Positions 25,121-32,696 of a stretch of 37,001 nt of DNA are shown one piece after another. Every line of letters begins with the position of its first letter. The first letter of the stretch is position 1. The DNA comes from Nitrospirota bacterium (GTDB taxonomy: Bacteria; Nitrospirota; Thermodesulfovibrionia; Thermodesulfovibrionales; UBA6898). The stretch spans positions 1 through 37,001 of the forward strand of contig SCQH01000026.1 of NCBI GenBank assembly GCA_004321925.1, given 5' to 3'. The notes under the pieces are model-generated. The model ran no database searches. It was not told where the DNA came from and worked only from the letters and a program-made list of their open reading frames with translations. Both the position numbers and the translations under genes were made by a program.

Positions 25121-25600
25121 TCACCCGGTGATCGGGATCCTGGTGCTTTTGTTCTCCTTCTCATGGGTCTTCGTGAGCCTTATCTCCAGCACTCCGCTGT
25201 CGAGATGCGCCTTTGTCTTGTCCATATCTACCTCAAAGGGCAGCTCGATGCTGCGGCAGAATGAGCCTTCGCTGCGCTCGTAGCTGTAATAGTCGCCTTT
25301 TTCAACCTTCTTTTCGGTCTTTCTCTCACCAGAGATCGAAAGAACGTTGTCGGTGACGCTGATAGTGACATCATCCTTGCCGATGCCGGGGATATCTGCC
25401 TTCACGACCAGCTCGTCGCCCTCTGTATACATATCGAGCCTCGGGAGCTTCGTCTCAAACTCCACGGTCTCGGTCGGGAGCATGGTCGTTATCAACCTGA
25501 ACGGCTCGTTCCACGTCTCTCCGAAGAATCTGCCCACATCCTCAAAAGGTGAAACATATCTTGGTGTCTTTATAAGTAAAAGTTCTCTCGTGTCCGTCAT
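25121..25600 (-). CDS. Small heat-shock protein of the Hsp20 family
   Basis: A 159-residue ATP-independent chaperone that holds unfolding proteins. The alpha-crystallin domain spans about 55-150: PRLDMYTEGDELVVKADIPG at its start, VTISVTDNVLSISGERK in the middle, and GVLEIRLTK as the conserved G-x-L motif. The C-terminal IPITG supplies the I-x-I type anchor used in oligomer assembly. I start at ATG 25600, which has AAAGGAG 8 bases upstream; a longer frame adds 30 residues without homology. It stands alone with its own terminator. Confidence 0.93.
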   Translation of the reverse strand: MTDTRELLLIKTPRYVSPFEDVGRFFGETWNEPFRLITTMLPTETVEFETKLPRLDMYTEGDELVVKADIPGIGKDDVTISVTDNVLSISGERKTEKKVEKGDYYSYERSEGSFCRSIELPFEVDMDKTKAHLDSGVLEIRLTKTHEKENKSTRIPITG

Positions 25601-25734
25601 AATGTCCACTCCTTTCTGCGGGTCCCTCATTGCGTCCGGGAGACCCCGTTCTCTTAATTTCATTTTATGATAAATTGCGAAACAATGCAACTAAAAAATG
25701 CAGGTTCAGCGGCGGGGAAGAAGTATCAAAATGG

Positions 25735-27966
25735 TCATAAAATAGTGAGAAAAAATTCCACAACTTCCTGATCAAACTGTATCCCTGCATACTTTTTGAG
25801 CTCTGCCCTGGCAGCCTCTACAGAAAGGGCCTTCCGGTATGACCTGTCCGAAAGCATGGCATCCAGGGCGTCCGCAACGCATAAGATCCTGGCCTTAAGC
25901 GGTATCTGCTTTCCCTTTAAGCCGTGAGGATAGCCTGAACCGTCCAGCCGTTCGTGGTGATGAAGGATGGCAGGCAGGGCAGGCCTCAAAAATGCGACCG
26001 GCTCAAGTATCCGGACGCCGCTTTCAGGGTGGGACATCATCATTTGGCGCTCCGAGTCGTCAAGCCCTGAGTCTTTTCTGAGCAACTCGACACGTATGCT
26101 TATCTTCCCGATATCGTGCAGGATAGCGGCGAACCTCAGGTGCTCGATCTCCTGCCTGCCGAGATCGAAGGCCTCAGCCGCCTTCAGGCTGTAAACCGCG
26201 ACCCGCTCGCTATGGCCCCGTGTATAGGGGTCCTTGGCCTCGACCGCATTTGAAAGGGCCATGACCGTCTGGAAATAGGAGGTCCCCATCTCCTCGAAGA
26301 GCCTGCTGTTGAAGATGCCCGAGGATATCACCTCGGCCAGGGACTGGAGGAACGACAGCTCCTCTTTTCCGTAATAGAGGCTGTCGCCTGAGGCCAGGTA
26401 GACGATCCCGGCCACCTCATCATGCACCTTCAGGGGTATCACCACCTCGCTTTTTATCTCCAGGTGGAGGCCGAGGGGGTTTTCGGCCGTATAGTTCATC
26501 AGGGCCCTGCCGGTCACGAAGGCCCGGTGCATGATGCTGCTTTTCAGTTTGAGCCGGTCATGCTCTACCGGACCGCCGATCCCCATCGACATCTTCGGCA
26601 GCAGGGTTATGGTTGACAGAAAATCACAACCGCTGCATGCCCCTATCTTGTCCGTGACATTCAGTGCGGGGTCATAATGGGTATGCCGGTCCTCCTCCCC
26701 GCGGAACTTCTTGGGCATAAGGTATACGCCCTGAGATTTAGTCAGCTCGATGCACATGGTCCCCGGGACCCTCCAGCAATTGATATCCCTCTTGTAGGCA
26801 GGGCAGTGATAGGCATCGCAGTCGAAGAACTCATGGCACCTTTTTGTCACGTCCTCTTCCACGAAGAGGAGCATCCCGGCTTCCATGCCTGTTGCGCCTG
26901 CCAGCAGTTTCAGCGCTGCCCGGAGCGTCTGGTCAAGATCGAGAGAGGCATTGATGTCCCGGGAGGCCTCAAGGAGCGTGCCGAGCTTTTTATTGCTGGC
27001 GAGAAGCTCCTGGTTAAGGGTCTCTATCTCGCCTATATACCTTCTCCGGTTCGAGTCGTTTTCGCTGAGGGTGAGGCTCATCCGGTTATGGTTGTCGATA
27101 AGCTGGGTGATCTCGTCGCCTTTCTGTGTCTTGTACACGACGCAGGTGAAGCAGGCCTCAGGTTTTTTTCCACCCGGTATGGCGTTGCAGGCGGTAGATT
27201 CCCTCAGCCAGCAGGGTATCGTATCATCGGCGTATGAAGGGCAGCCCGTATTCCCGCAGCAGTTGATCTCATAACAGCGCGTCCCCCTCGGCTTGAAGAA
27301 GACGTACTCGCCGCCTGCTATCTTTCTGGTGGCCTCGGTAAGGCTTCGCACCGGGGACAGGACCATGCGTCGGCTGAACGCGATCAGGACCGCGGAAAGG
27401 GAGATCGTCGTGAAAAGCCCGAACGCAGCCATCCGGCCGGTCAGGTCAGCGACGCTATGCTCCTTTTCGGCAGAGGCAAGCTGTATGACCACTATCCCCC
27501 GTATCTTCTCTTCGGCAGCGTGGCAGGCATGGCATCTTTGCTCATTCAGTAACGGTCTCAGGTAAAACTGCGTCCCCTCAAGGGATACCTGCGTGATCTC
27601 TCCCTTCTGAAGAGGCCGGAGGATGTGAGGATCGACCTGCAGCAACGGGGTCCCTTCCTGAAAGGCAGTCGTCCCGTTCGTTTTTAATATCCCCAGCCCT
27701 TTGATCCCGTCAATGGGGGAGAGTTCGCTTAAGAGCCTGGCAGTATCTTCCGGCCGTCCGCTGAGCATATTGTCCTTTAACGCACTGCATATCACCGTCG
27801 CCACGGTCTCAGCGTTTCTTGTATGTTCCTTCCTGACAATTATACCTTCGCGCCTGATGATCAATGCGGTCAGGATGACGATCGCGAGGGTCACGGACAG
27901 GACAAGGGTGGCGATGAACTTTGTTTCGAGGCTCAGGTTCTTAAATCTCTGCAGAAAGGCAGGCAT
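25735..27966 (-). CDS. HD-GYP protein with heme-type periplasmic sensor, split HAMP, GAF and two Cys-rich modules
   Basis: A 743-residue membrane protein (numbering from ATG 27966). Helix 1 is at about 16-37 and helix 2 at about 183-198; the periplasmic part carries CHACH at 145-149, and the run FYLRPLLNEQRCHACH is clearly related to the heme-sensor part of the chemoreceptor at 4021. HAMP begins after helix 2, but a module with eight cysteines (231-275) seems to interrupt it before its second half (GDEITQLIDNHNRM). A GAF-like region contains a second, similar module (cysteines at 377, 383, 388, 397, 405, 444, 447). The C-terminus is an HD-GYP domain (LHDIGK, HHERLDGSGYP), probably a cyclic-dinucleotide phosphodiesterase. 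Ribosome site GGAGGG lies 11 bases upstream; a TTG at 28011 is an alternative start. Confidence 0.9.
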   Translation of the reverse strand: MPAFLQRFKNLSLETKFIATLVLSVTLAIVILTALIIRREGIIVRKEHTRNAETVATVICSALKDNMLSGRPEDTARLLSELSPIDGIKGLGILKTNGTTAFQEGTPLLQVDPHILRPLQKGEITQVSLEGTQFYLRPLLNEQRCHACHAAEEKIRGIVVIQLASAEKEHSVADLTGRMAAFGLFTTISLSAVLIAFSRRMVLSPVRSLTEATRKIAGGEYVFFKPRGTRCYEINCCGNTGCPSYADDTIPCWLRESTACNAIPGGKKPEACFTCVVYKTQKGDEITQLIDNHNRMSLTLSENDSNRRRYIGEIETLNQELLASNKKLGTLLEASRDINASLDLDQTLRAALKLLAGATGMEAGMLLFVEEDVTKRCHEFFDCDAYHCPAYKRDINCWRVPGTMCIELTKSQGVYLMPKKFRGEEDRHTHYDPALNVTDKIGACSGCDFLSTITLLPKMSMGIGGPVEHDRLKLKSSIMHRAFVTGRALMNYTAENPLGLHLEIKSEVVIPLKVHDEVAGIVYLASGDSLYYGKEELSFLQSLAEVISSGIFNSRLFEEMGTSYFQTVMALSNAVEAKDPYTRGHSERVAVYSLKAAEAFDLGRQEIEHLRFAAILHDIGKISIRVELLRKDSGLDDSERQMMMSHPESGVRILEPVAFLRPALPAILHHHERLDGSGYPHGLKGKQIPLKARILCVADALDAMLSDRSYRKALSVEAARAELKKYAGIQFDQEVVEFFLTIL

Positions 27967-28037
27967 CAGGTACGGGTCCCTCCGGAGGTTCGGATAATGC
28001 TGCGGGAACAAAATGAACGATCATTCCTGAATTCTCT

Positions 28038-28076
28038 TGTATAACGTTTCATTTTATATGTCTAACGTTTCATTTT
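28038..28076 (-). promoter_or_regulatory. Promoter overlapped by a 21-base-spaced direct repeat
   Basis: A 14-base unit (TAACGTTTCATTTT) occurs at 28042-28055 and 28063-28076, exactly 21 bases apart, i.e. two helical turns. On the minus strand a promoter TTAGAC-16-TATACA (28065-28060, 28043-28038) fits between them, so one copy touches the -35 and the other the -10 box. This suits binding of a tandem regulator that controls the HD-GYP gene. Confidence 0.5.
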
Positions 28077-28169
28077 GAAAGCTTTCCTGAATAATAGGAA
28101 TGATTATAACATTATGATCGCATGCAAAATATGATCTAAATCATCATTGACCCTCCCAAAACGGGACGC

Positions 28170-29093
28170 TCAGAGCTCGACGATCCTCGTGCTGATCTCT
28201 ATCGCGGCCTCGGCCCCCTGGCCGGCCGAGATGATCGCCTGGGAGTGGCCCTGGCGGAGGGCCCCGAGGACGAAGAGGCCGGGGATGCTCGATTCACTGG
28301 CGCCCTTCGTCACGATCTTGAATCCCTCGGTATCGCGCTCCAGGGGAAGGTCTTCGAGGTACTCGTCGTTGAGGGTGATGCCGCCCCAGCCCAGGATAAC
28401 CTCGCAGGGGATGACGCGGCCGTCGGCGAGCCGCACTCCCTCGAGGGTCTCTTCGCCGAGAAGCTCCTCGGGCCGGCCCTCGACCCGGCCGATCCCTTCC
28501 TCATCGAGCAGGGCAGCGTAGTTCGGCGGTATGGTGAAGCCGTGGGCGAGGAAGGTCACGTCGCTGGTGAAGAGCTGCTTCATGCCGAGACTGAGCCGCA
28601 CGCCGTTTATGGTGCGGTCCATGACCAGCAGTTTCCTGCCGGTGGTGCGATAGCCGTCGCAGATCATGCAGGTGAAGTATGAGATACCGAAGAAGCGGGG
28701 TAGGTTCTTAAGCGGGGCAAGGCTCTCCCTGGCGCCCGAGGCGGCGATGACGAAGCGGGAGAGGTAGGTCTTCCCGCCTGCCTGCACCTCGAAAAGCCCC
28801 TCCCGGGTCTTTACGCGCTCCACCCTGGCACGCTCTACCGCGACGCCGAAGCTCTCTGCCTGGCTGAGGCCTGTATCGAGGAGTTCAGGCCCCGGGATGC
28901 TGCGGCAGCCGAGGTAGTTTTCGATATGCTTTGCGTGCCAGGTTCTCCCGCCGGGACGGTGGAAGAGCAGGACGCGGAAGTTATAGCGGCCGAGGTGGAT
29001 GCAGGCCTGAAGCCCGCCCGGCCCGGCCCCGATGACGATGCAGTCGAGGACCTCCCCGCTTTCCTTTGGGTCTGAGCCGCCCCTTTGTTCCAT
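28170..29093 (-). CDS. Thioredoxin-reductase-like flavoprotein lacking an evident NADPH motif
   Basis: A 307-residue FAD protein of the thioredoxin reductase family. The FAD loop is GAGPGG at 22-27 and the redox-active pair is C142/C145 in TCMICDG, matching the CxxCDG of TrxB. In the region where TrxB binds NADPH (after the CxxC), the expected GxGxxA loop and basic HRR motif are missing; it reads GRKLLVMDRTINGVRL. The C-terminal FAD segment has LFVLGALRQG where TrxB has a GD pair. This suggests that electrons come from another donor, as in ferredoxin-dependent flavin thioredoxin reductases, or that the protein has a different partner. Start ATG has GGGAGG upstream. No thioredoxin gene is adjacent. 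Confidence 0.85.
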   Translation of the reverse strand: MEQRGGSDPKESGEVLDCIVIGAGPGGLQACIHLGRYNFRVLLFHRPGGRTWHAKHIENYLGCRSIPGPELLDTGLSQAESFGVAVERARVERVKTREGLFEVQAGGKTYLSRFVIAASGARESLAPLKNLPRFFGISYFTCMICDGYRTTGRKLLVMDRTINGVRLSLGMKQLFTSDVTFLAHGFTIPPNYAALLDEEGIGRVEGRPEELLGEETLEGVRLADGRVIPCEVILGWGGITLNDEYLEDLPLERDTEGFKIVTKGASESSIPGLFVLGALRQGHSQAIISAGQGAEAAIEISTRIVEL

Positions 29094-29229
29094 AGCACCT
29101 CCCGCTGAAGTCAGGTTCGCTCCCTAAAGAGAGCTCTTTCAGTTTCAGAGAAACATAACACGCGGAGGGGTGCATGTCAATACTGCCGCCTGACGGTCTT
29201 TTCCCCCGACCGGGGATATAAAATAGTCA

Positions 29230-29258
29230 TTGACATCCGGGAACGGCTTTGGTATTTT
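29230..29258 (+). promoter_or_regulatory. Sigma-70-type promoter of the protease pair
   Basis: TTGACA (29230-29235), a 17-base spacer and TATTTT (29253-29258). Transcription would start near 29265, ahead of GGGGAG (29267-29272) and ATG 29278. An imperfect palindrome (AAAGAG/CTCTTT, 29125-29138) lies further upstream in the divergent gap. Confidence 0.6.
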
Positions 29259-29277
29259 ACACTCACGGGGAGATCTC

Positions 29278-29439
29278 ATGGAAAATGGGATCGGTCAGCA
29301 AAAGGGGGCAGTAATGGGGAGATTCGGGGATCAGGCTTTTTTCCATCGCAGCAGCACTTCGTCCAATACGTCTGCCTTCCCGATCTGTTCAATAGGCTGT
29401 TCAAAGCGCTTCAGATATCATTGCGGGTTTCCGGCATGA
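29278..29439 (+). other. Leader frame with a slippery heptamer before the transglutaminase-like gene
   Basis: Two ATGs with good ribosome sites (29278 after GGGGAG; 29314 after AGGGGG) open a frame that ends at 29439, overlapping an in-frame ATG of the next gene as ATGA (29436). At 29337-29343 this frame passes T TTT TTC in the exact phase of a -1 slippery heptamer. Shifting there leads without a stop into the transglutaminase-like frame, whose sequence from 29337 (SQQHFVQYVCLPDLFNRLF) looks more protein-like than the leader frame. A one-base sequence error in the T run would explain it too. Confidence 0.45.
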
Positions 29440-30173
29440 CGGCAGGCCGCAGCTTCAGCTGGGAAGGGGACCTGATCATTCAGGACACCAGGATCCGGCA
29501 TAAGCGGTTCGTCATCGGCGCACCAAAAAAACAGATATCCACGGACATCAGGGCATGGATATCCTTCGATGACGATATCGTCATGAAAGAGATATTGAAG
29601 AGACTGCGGGACCACGAAGCCCTCCCGTCCTCAAAAGAGCCGGGGGATTTCGACAGGCGCGCAGGCATCATCTGGAACTATGTGGCAACCTCCATCGAGT
29701 ATGTCCATGACACCGGAGAATATAAGGAAGGCGACTTCTGGTTCTTCCCTTCAGAGACCTTTGCGCTTCGGAAGGGCGACTGCGAGGACAGCACCTTTCT
29801 GCTGGCAAGCCTTCTGATCGCAAGCGGCATCAGTCCTTTCTGCGTGCGGGTCGCCCTCGGCGAGGTCTTCGACGGGGCCGGCAGGTCCCTCGGCGGCCAC
29901 TGCTGGCCGGTCTATAAAAATGAAAGGGGCAGATGGTGCATCCTCGAAAGCACCCTCGACACGGCGCCCGCCGTCCTCCCCGAGGCCGACAGGCTCACCA
30001 GTGCCGGGCAGGCCTTCCGCTATCTGCCTTACTACTGTTTCAATAACCGCCACCTCTGGGAGACGCTGCCTGCGGAGACAGCCCCAGGAGAAGGCGTCAA
30101 CATCGGGAAGTATTTGAGGGTCCGGAAGAACCGGGTGGATATGAGAAACCATATAGGAGGGGAACATGGCTGA
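29421..30173 (+). CDS. Transglutaminase-like cysteine protease family protein
   Basis: About 250 residues from TTG 29421, or 245 from ATG 29436. The core looks like a transglutaminase-type fold: a cysteine in RKGDCEDSTFLLASLL, a histidine in LGGHCWPVY, and an acidic position near WCILESTLD, in the Cys-His-Asp order expected for such enzymes. There is no signal peptide, so a cytoplasmic location is likely. Neither start candidate has a ribosome site, and the coding signal extends upstream to about 29337; the real N-terminus is probably reached by a frame change from ATG 29278 or 29314. It overlaps the next gene (C11 protease) by 8 bases, so the two are probably coupled. Substrate is unknown. 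Confidence 0.78.
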   Translation: MRVSGMTAGRSFSWEGDLIIQDTRIRHKRFVIGAPKKQISTDIRAWISFDDDIVMKEILKRLRDHEALPSSKEPGDFDRRAGIIWNYVATSIEYVHDTGEYKEGDFWFFPSETFALRKGDCEDSTFLLASLLIASGISPFCVRVALGEVFDGAGRSLGGHCWPVYKNERGRWCILESTLDTAPAVLPEADRLTSAGQAFRYLPYYCFNNRHLWETLPAETAPGEGVNIGKYLRVRKNRVDMRNHIGGEHG

Positions 30174-31446
30174 TCAGAAAGCGAAATGGACGGTGATGGT
30201 CTATCTGGCGGGTGACAACAACCTTGACGGGGCCGGGGTTGTGGACCTCAAGGAGATGAAGAAGGTCGGCTCAAGCCAGAAGGTGAATATCGTGGCACAG
30301 TTCGACAGGATAGGGAAGAGGGGGGCTACAAAGCGGTACTTTATCAGTCCGGGCGGAGAACTTGAGGCGGACGTTGTGGAGGACCTCGGCGAGACGAACT
30401 GCGGGGACCCCAACACGCTGGCCGAATTCATCCTCTGGGGCGCGGTGCGCTTTCCGGCAGAGCATTACCTGGTCGTCATCTGGAACCACGGCAGCGGCTG
30501 GGACGACGAAAATATTTACGCCCTGGCCCGAAACATAAAGATGGGCATACAGCGCAAGAACCGGACGATATCGGTCATTGACCACGCCACGGAAGGGGCG
30601 ATACCCTACAGCCGGATGAGGTCTGTCTCGAGCCGGCAGCTGCGGCGGGCGGTCTTCAACACCTCGATCAAAAAGGCCCTTACCACGAGGGCGATCGCCT
30701 TTGACGACGATTCCCGGGACTTTCTGGACAATATCGAGCTCAAGAACGTCTTCAGCTCGGTCACCGCAAAGCTCGGCCGCAAGATCGACGTGATCGGTCT
30801 GGACGCCTGCCTTATGAACATGGTGGAGGTCCAGTACCAGCTCAAAGATGCGGCCCTCTTCTGCACCGGGTCCGAAGAGGTCGAGCCGGGCGACGGCTGG
30901 CCCTATGACAAGATACTGACGGCCCTTGCCGCCAAACCCTCGATGACGCCCGAGGAGGTCTCAAAGATGATAGTCGACAAATATATCAAATCCTATAAGG
31001 CAGCCGACGGCGTGACCCAGTCGGCCTGCAACATGACCAGGGCGCACCAGGTCGGCGTGGCGATAGACGGGCTCGCAAAGGCGCTCCTCGACGGCCTCTC
31101 TTCGTCCGGCGTCAGGATGTCGGTCGTGCAGGCGCGCTCACAGGCGCAGGCATATTACACCCCGCAGTACGTGGACCTTGCAGATCTCTGCGGTCTCCTC
31201 GGCGGAAACAGCACGACCAGGGAGATCAGGGCCGCAAGCGCCGCTGTCGTCGATTCCCTCTTCAATGGCATGGTCGTCAAGTCGGGCCATAAGGGCGAGG
31301 CAGTGAAGAACTCCCACGGCCTGTCCATCTATTTCCCGACAAAAAAGATATCCCCGCTCTATTGCGGGCTGGACTTTGCGCAGAAGACCGCCTGGGGGAG
31401 TTTCCTGAGCGAGTATGTGGGGATGGCAGGCCGGAGATCAGCCTAG
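30166..31446 (+). CDS. Clostripain-family (C11) cysteine peptidase
   Basis: A 426-residue member of the C11 family (clan CD, caspase-like fold). The opening KWTVMVYLAGDNNLD is typical of the family. The catalytic dyad is H108 in WNHGSGW and C215 in GLDACLMNMVE. No signal peptide or membrane segment is seen, so it should act in the cytoplasm, unlike secreted clostripain. Family members commonly cleave after Arg or Lys and mature by self-cleavage; that is not testable here. Ribosome site GGAGGGG precedes ATG. The gene overlaps the transglutaminase-like gene, giving a two-cysteine-protease operon. A promoter for the next transcript starts 40 bases downstream. Confidence 0.92.
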   Translation: MADQKAKWTVMVYLAGDNNLDGAGVVDLKEMKKVGSSQKVNIVAQFDRIGKRGATKRYFISPGGELEADVVEDLGETNCGDPNTLAEFILWGAVRFPAEHYLVVIWNHGSGWDDENIYALARNIKMGIQRKNRTISVIDHATEGAIPYSRMRSVSSRQLRRAVFNTSIKKALTTRAIAFDDDSRDFLDNIELKNVFSSVTAKLGRKIDVIGLDACLMNMVEVQYQLKDAALFCTGSEEVEPGDGWPYDKILTALAAKPSMTPEEVSKMIVDKYIKSYKAADGVTQSACNMTRAHQVGVAIDGLAKALLDGLSSSGVRMSVVQARSQAQAYYTPQYVDLADLCGLLGGNSTTREIRAASAAVVDSLFNGMVVKSGHKGEAVKNSHGLSIYFPTKKISPLYCGLDFAQKTAWGSFLSEYVGMAGRRSA

Positions 31447-31486
31447 CCTGATGAGGCAGGGGGAGCAGGGGAGATAAAGATTTCTT

Positions 31487-31515
31487 TTGACTGAACGAAG
31501 ATCCCGTGGTATCCT
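31487..31515 (+). promoter_or_regulatory. Promoter of the riboswitch transcript
   Basis: TTGACT (31487-31492) and TATCCT (31510-31515) are separated by exactly 17 bases. Transcription would start near 31522, just before the aptamer. Confidence 0.6.
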
Positions 31516-31527
31516 GTAATCAAGAAG

Positions 31528-31633
31528 TACAGATGCCGAGAAAGCCAACCCCTTCGGAAGGAGGGCACGGAAAGCGGCGGATCTTACAGAAGATGGCCGA
31601 GCTGCCGAAGTCTTAACTTTGGCAGCTTTTTTT
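31528..31633 (+). promoter_or_regulatory. GEMM-I-type cyclic-dinucleotide riboswitch (possibly the cGAMP variant)
   Basis: The aptamer shows the GEMM-I order. GCCAAC (31544-31549) is followed by a 6-bp stem (31550-31555 with 31560-31565) capped by a GGAA GNRA loop. Next come CACGGAAAGC, a second perfect hairpin (31581-31585 with 31590-31594), and GGCCGAGCUGCCG (31595-31607), similar to the GGUAGC..UUACCG end of the Vc2 aptamer. The last part also forms the left arm of a terminator, a typical expression platform; ligand would then favour read-through. The base aligned with G20 of Vc2 reads A (31543), as in cGAMP-responsive GEMM-Ib members. The assignment rests on manual alignment only. Confidence 0.68.
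31600..31633 (+). terminator. Riboswitch-controlled intrinsic terminator
   Basis: An 11-bp stem (31600-31610 with 31617-31627, including one G-U pair) and a 6-base loop are followed by seven T residues. Its left arm overlaps the 3' end of the aptamer. The ribosome site of the DUF1059 gene lies 8 bases downstream. Confidence 0.85.
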
Positions 31634-31655
31634 ATCAACAGAGGAGGTGTCGATC

Positions 31656-31820
31656 ATGAAAACCAACCTCAAAAAGGTCGAATGCGATCCAAAATGCGGC
31701 TTTAGCATCAAGAGCCACGACGAAAAAGAGATCATCGATATCGCCATTAAGCATGCCAAGAAATTTCACGACATGGCGATCACCGAAAAGGATGTCAGGG
31801 AGATGATGAAGGACGCCTGA
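31656..31820 (+). CDS. DUF1059-family small protein
   Basis: A 54-residue protein. The pattern VECDPKCGFSIKSHDEKEII followed by AIKHAKKFHDM and ITEKDVREMMK matches small DUF1059 proteins, including their two conserved cysteines (C10, C14) and the histidines of SHDE and KHA. The function of the family is not known; Cys/His content hints at metal binding. The ribosome site GAGGAGGT lies 7 bases before ATG. The gene is alone between the riboswitch terminator and its own terminator, so the riboswitch appears dedicated to this one small protein. Confidence 0.88.
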   Translation: MKTNLKKVECDPKCGFSIKSHDEKEIIDIAIKHAKKFHDMAITEKDVREMMKDA

Positions 31821-31848
31821 TCCATACAGGCAAGACCGCACAGCCTCA

Positions 31849-31876
31849 GGGCCTGCTTATCGCAGGCCCTTTTTTT
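31849..31876 (+). terminator. Intrinsic terminator after the DUF1059 gene
   Basis: An 8-bp GC-rich stem (31849-31856 with 31862-31869), a 5-base loop and a run of seven T residues. Confidence 0.92.
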
Positions 31877-31964
31877 GCATCGGCCGGGACTGCCTCGCGG
31901 TATCCGCAGTGTGGTACAATTATTTCAGGCAGGTCAGAGGCCTGTCCACGGGGATTGAGAGACC

Positions 31965-32684
31965 ATGAATGCTGGATGGATAACAGATATCGGCTGTGTG
32001 AGGACGAACAACGAGGACAATATCCTGATCGATGAAAAACAGGGTATATTCCTCCTTGCGGACGGCATGGGCGGGCATAACGCCGGCGAGGTCGCAAGCG
32101 ACATCGCGGTGAAAGAGGCCTATGCCTTTATCCTCGACCGGCTCGGCCGGACAGGCCGGGAGGAAGACCCGCTTGAGATCCTGGAGGCGGCCCTCCAGCA
32201 TGCGCACGCAGCTGTCCGGGCAAAGGCCCTCAGCGACAGTAGCCTTAACGGCATGGGGACGACCCTGATAGAGCTGTACATACGCGGGGACGCTGCGTAT
32301 CTCTGTCATGCAGGGGACAGCAGGGGCTACCTGCTGAGGGGGGGGCTTGAGCGGATCACGAGGGACCATACGGTCGGCGATTCCTATGTGGCAAGCGGCC
32401 AGATGGAGACGCAGAAGGTGCCTCCCCGGATGTGGCATATACTCACGCAGGCGGTCGGGACCAGCGAGAGCCCTGTCCCGGACAAAAAGATGCTCGAACT
32501 GCAGCCGGGGGACCTGCTGCTGCTCTGCTCCGACGGCCTGACCGACATGCTCAGCGATGCCGATATCGAAGCGCTGGTCATCGGCCACAGGTCAATGCTC
32601 AGCGAGATGGCCAGGGCCCTGGCAGAGGCTGCGAAAAAAAAAGGCGGAAAGGACAACATCTCCCTGATCGCCGTCAGGAGGTAG
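31965..32684 (+). CDS. PP2C-family protein serine/threonine phosphatase
   Basis: A 239-residue metal-dependent phosphatase of the PrpC/Stp type. Metal-binding and catalytic motifs are in order: RTNNEDN near 14-20, LLADGMGGHNAGEVAS near 30-45, HAGDSRGYLL near 111-120, SDGLTDML and the final KDNISLIAV. The length is that of the bare catalytic domain, with no sensor attached. It would remove phosphates placed by the kinase encoded 12 bases downstream. Ribosome-site match before ATG is weak (TTGAGAG). Phosphatase and kinase side by side are a standard arrangement for Hanks-type signalling. Confidence 0.95.
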   Translation: MNAGWITDIGCVRTNNEDNILIDEKQGIFLLADGMGGHNAGEVASDIAVKEAYAFILDRLGRTGREEDPLEILEAALQHAHAAVRAKALSDSSLNGMGTTLIELYIRGDAAYLCHAGDSRGYLLRGGLERITRDHTVGDSYVASGQMETQKVPPRMWHILTQAVGTSESPVPDKKMLELQPGDLLLLCSDGLTDMLSDADIEALVIGHRSMLSEMARALAEAAKKKGGKDNISLIAVRR

Positions 32685-32696
32685 CGCAACCGTATT

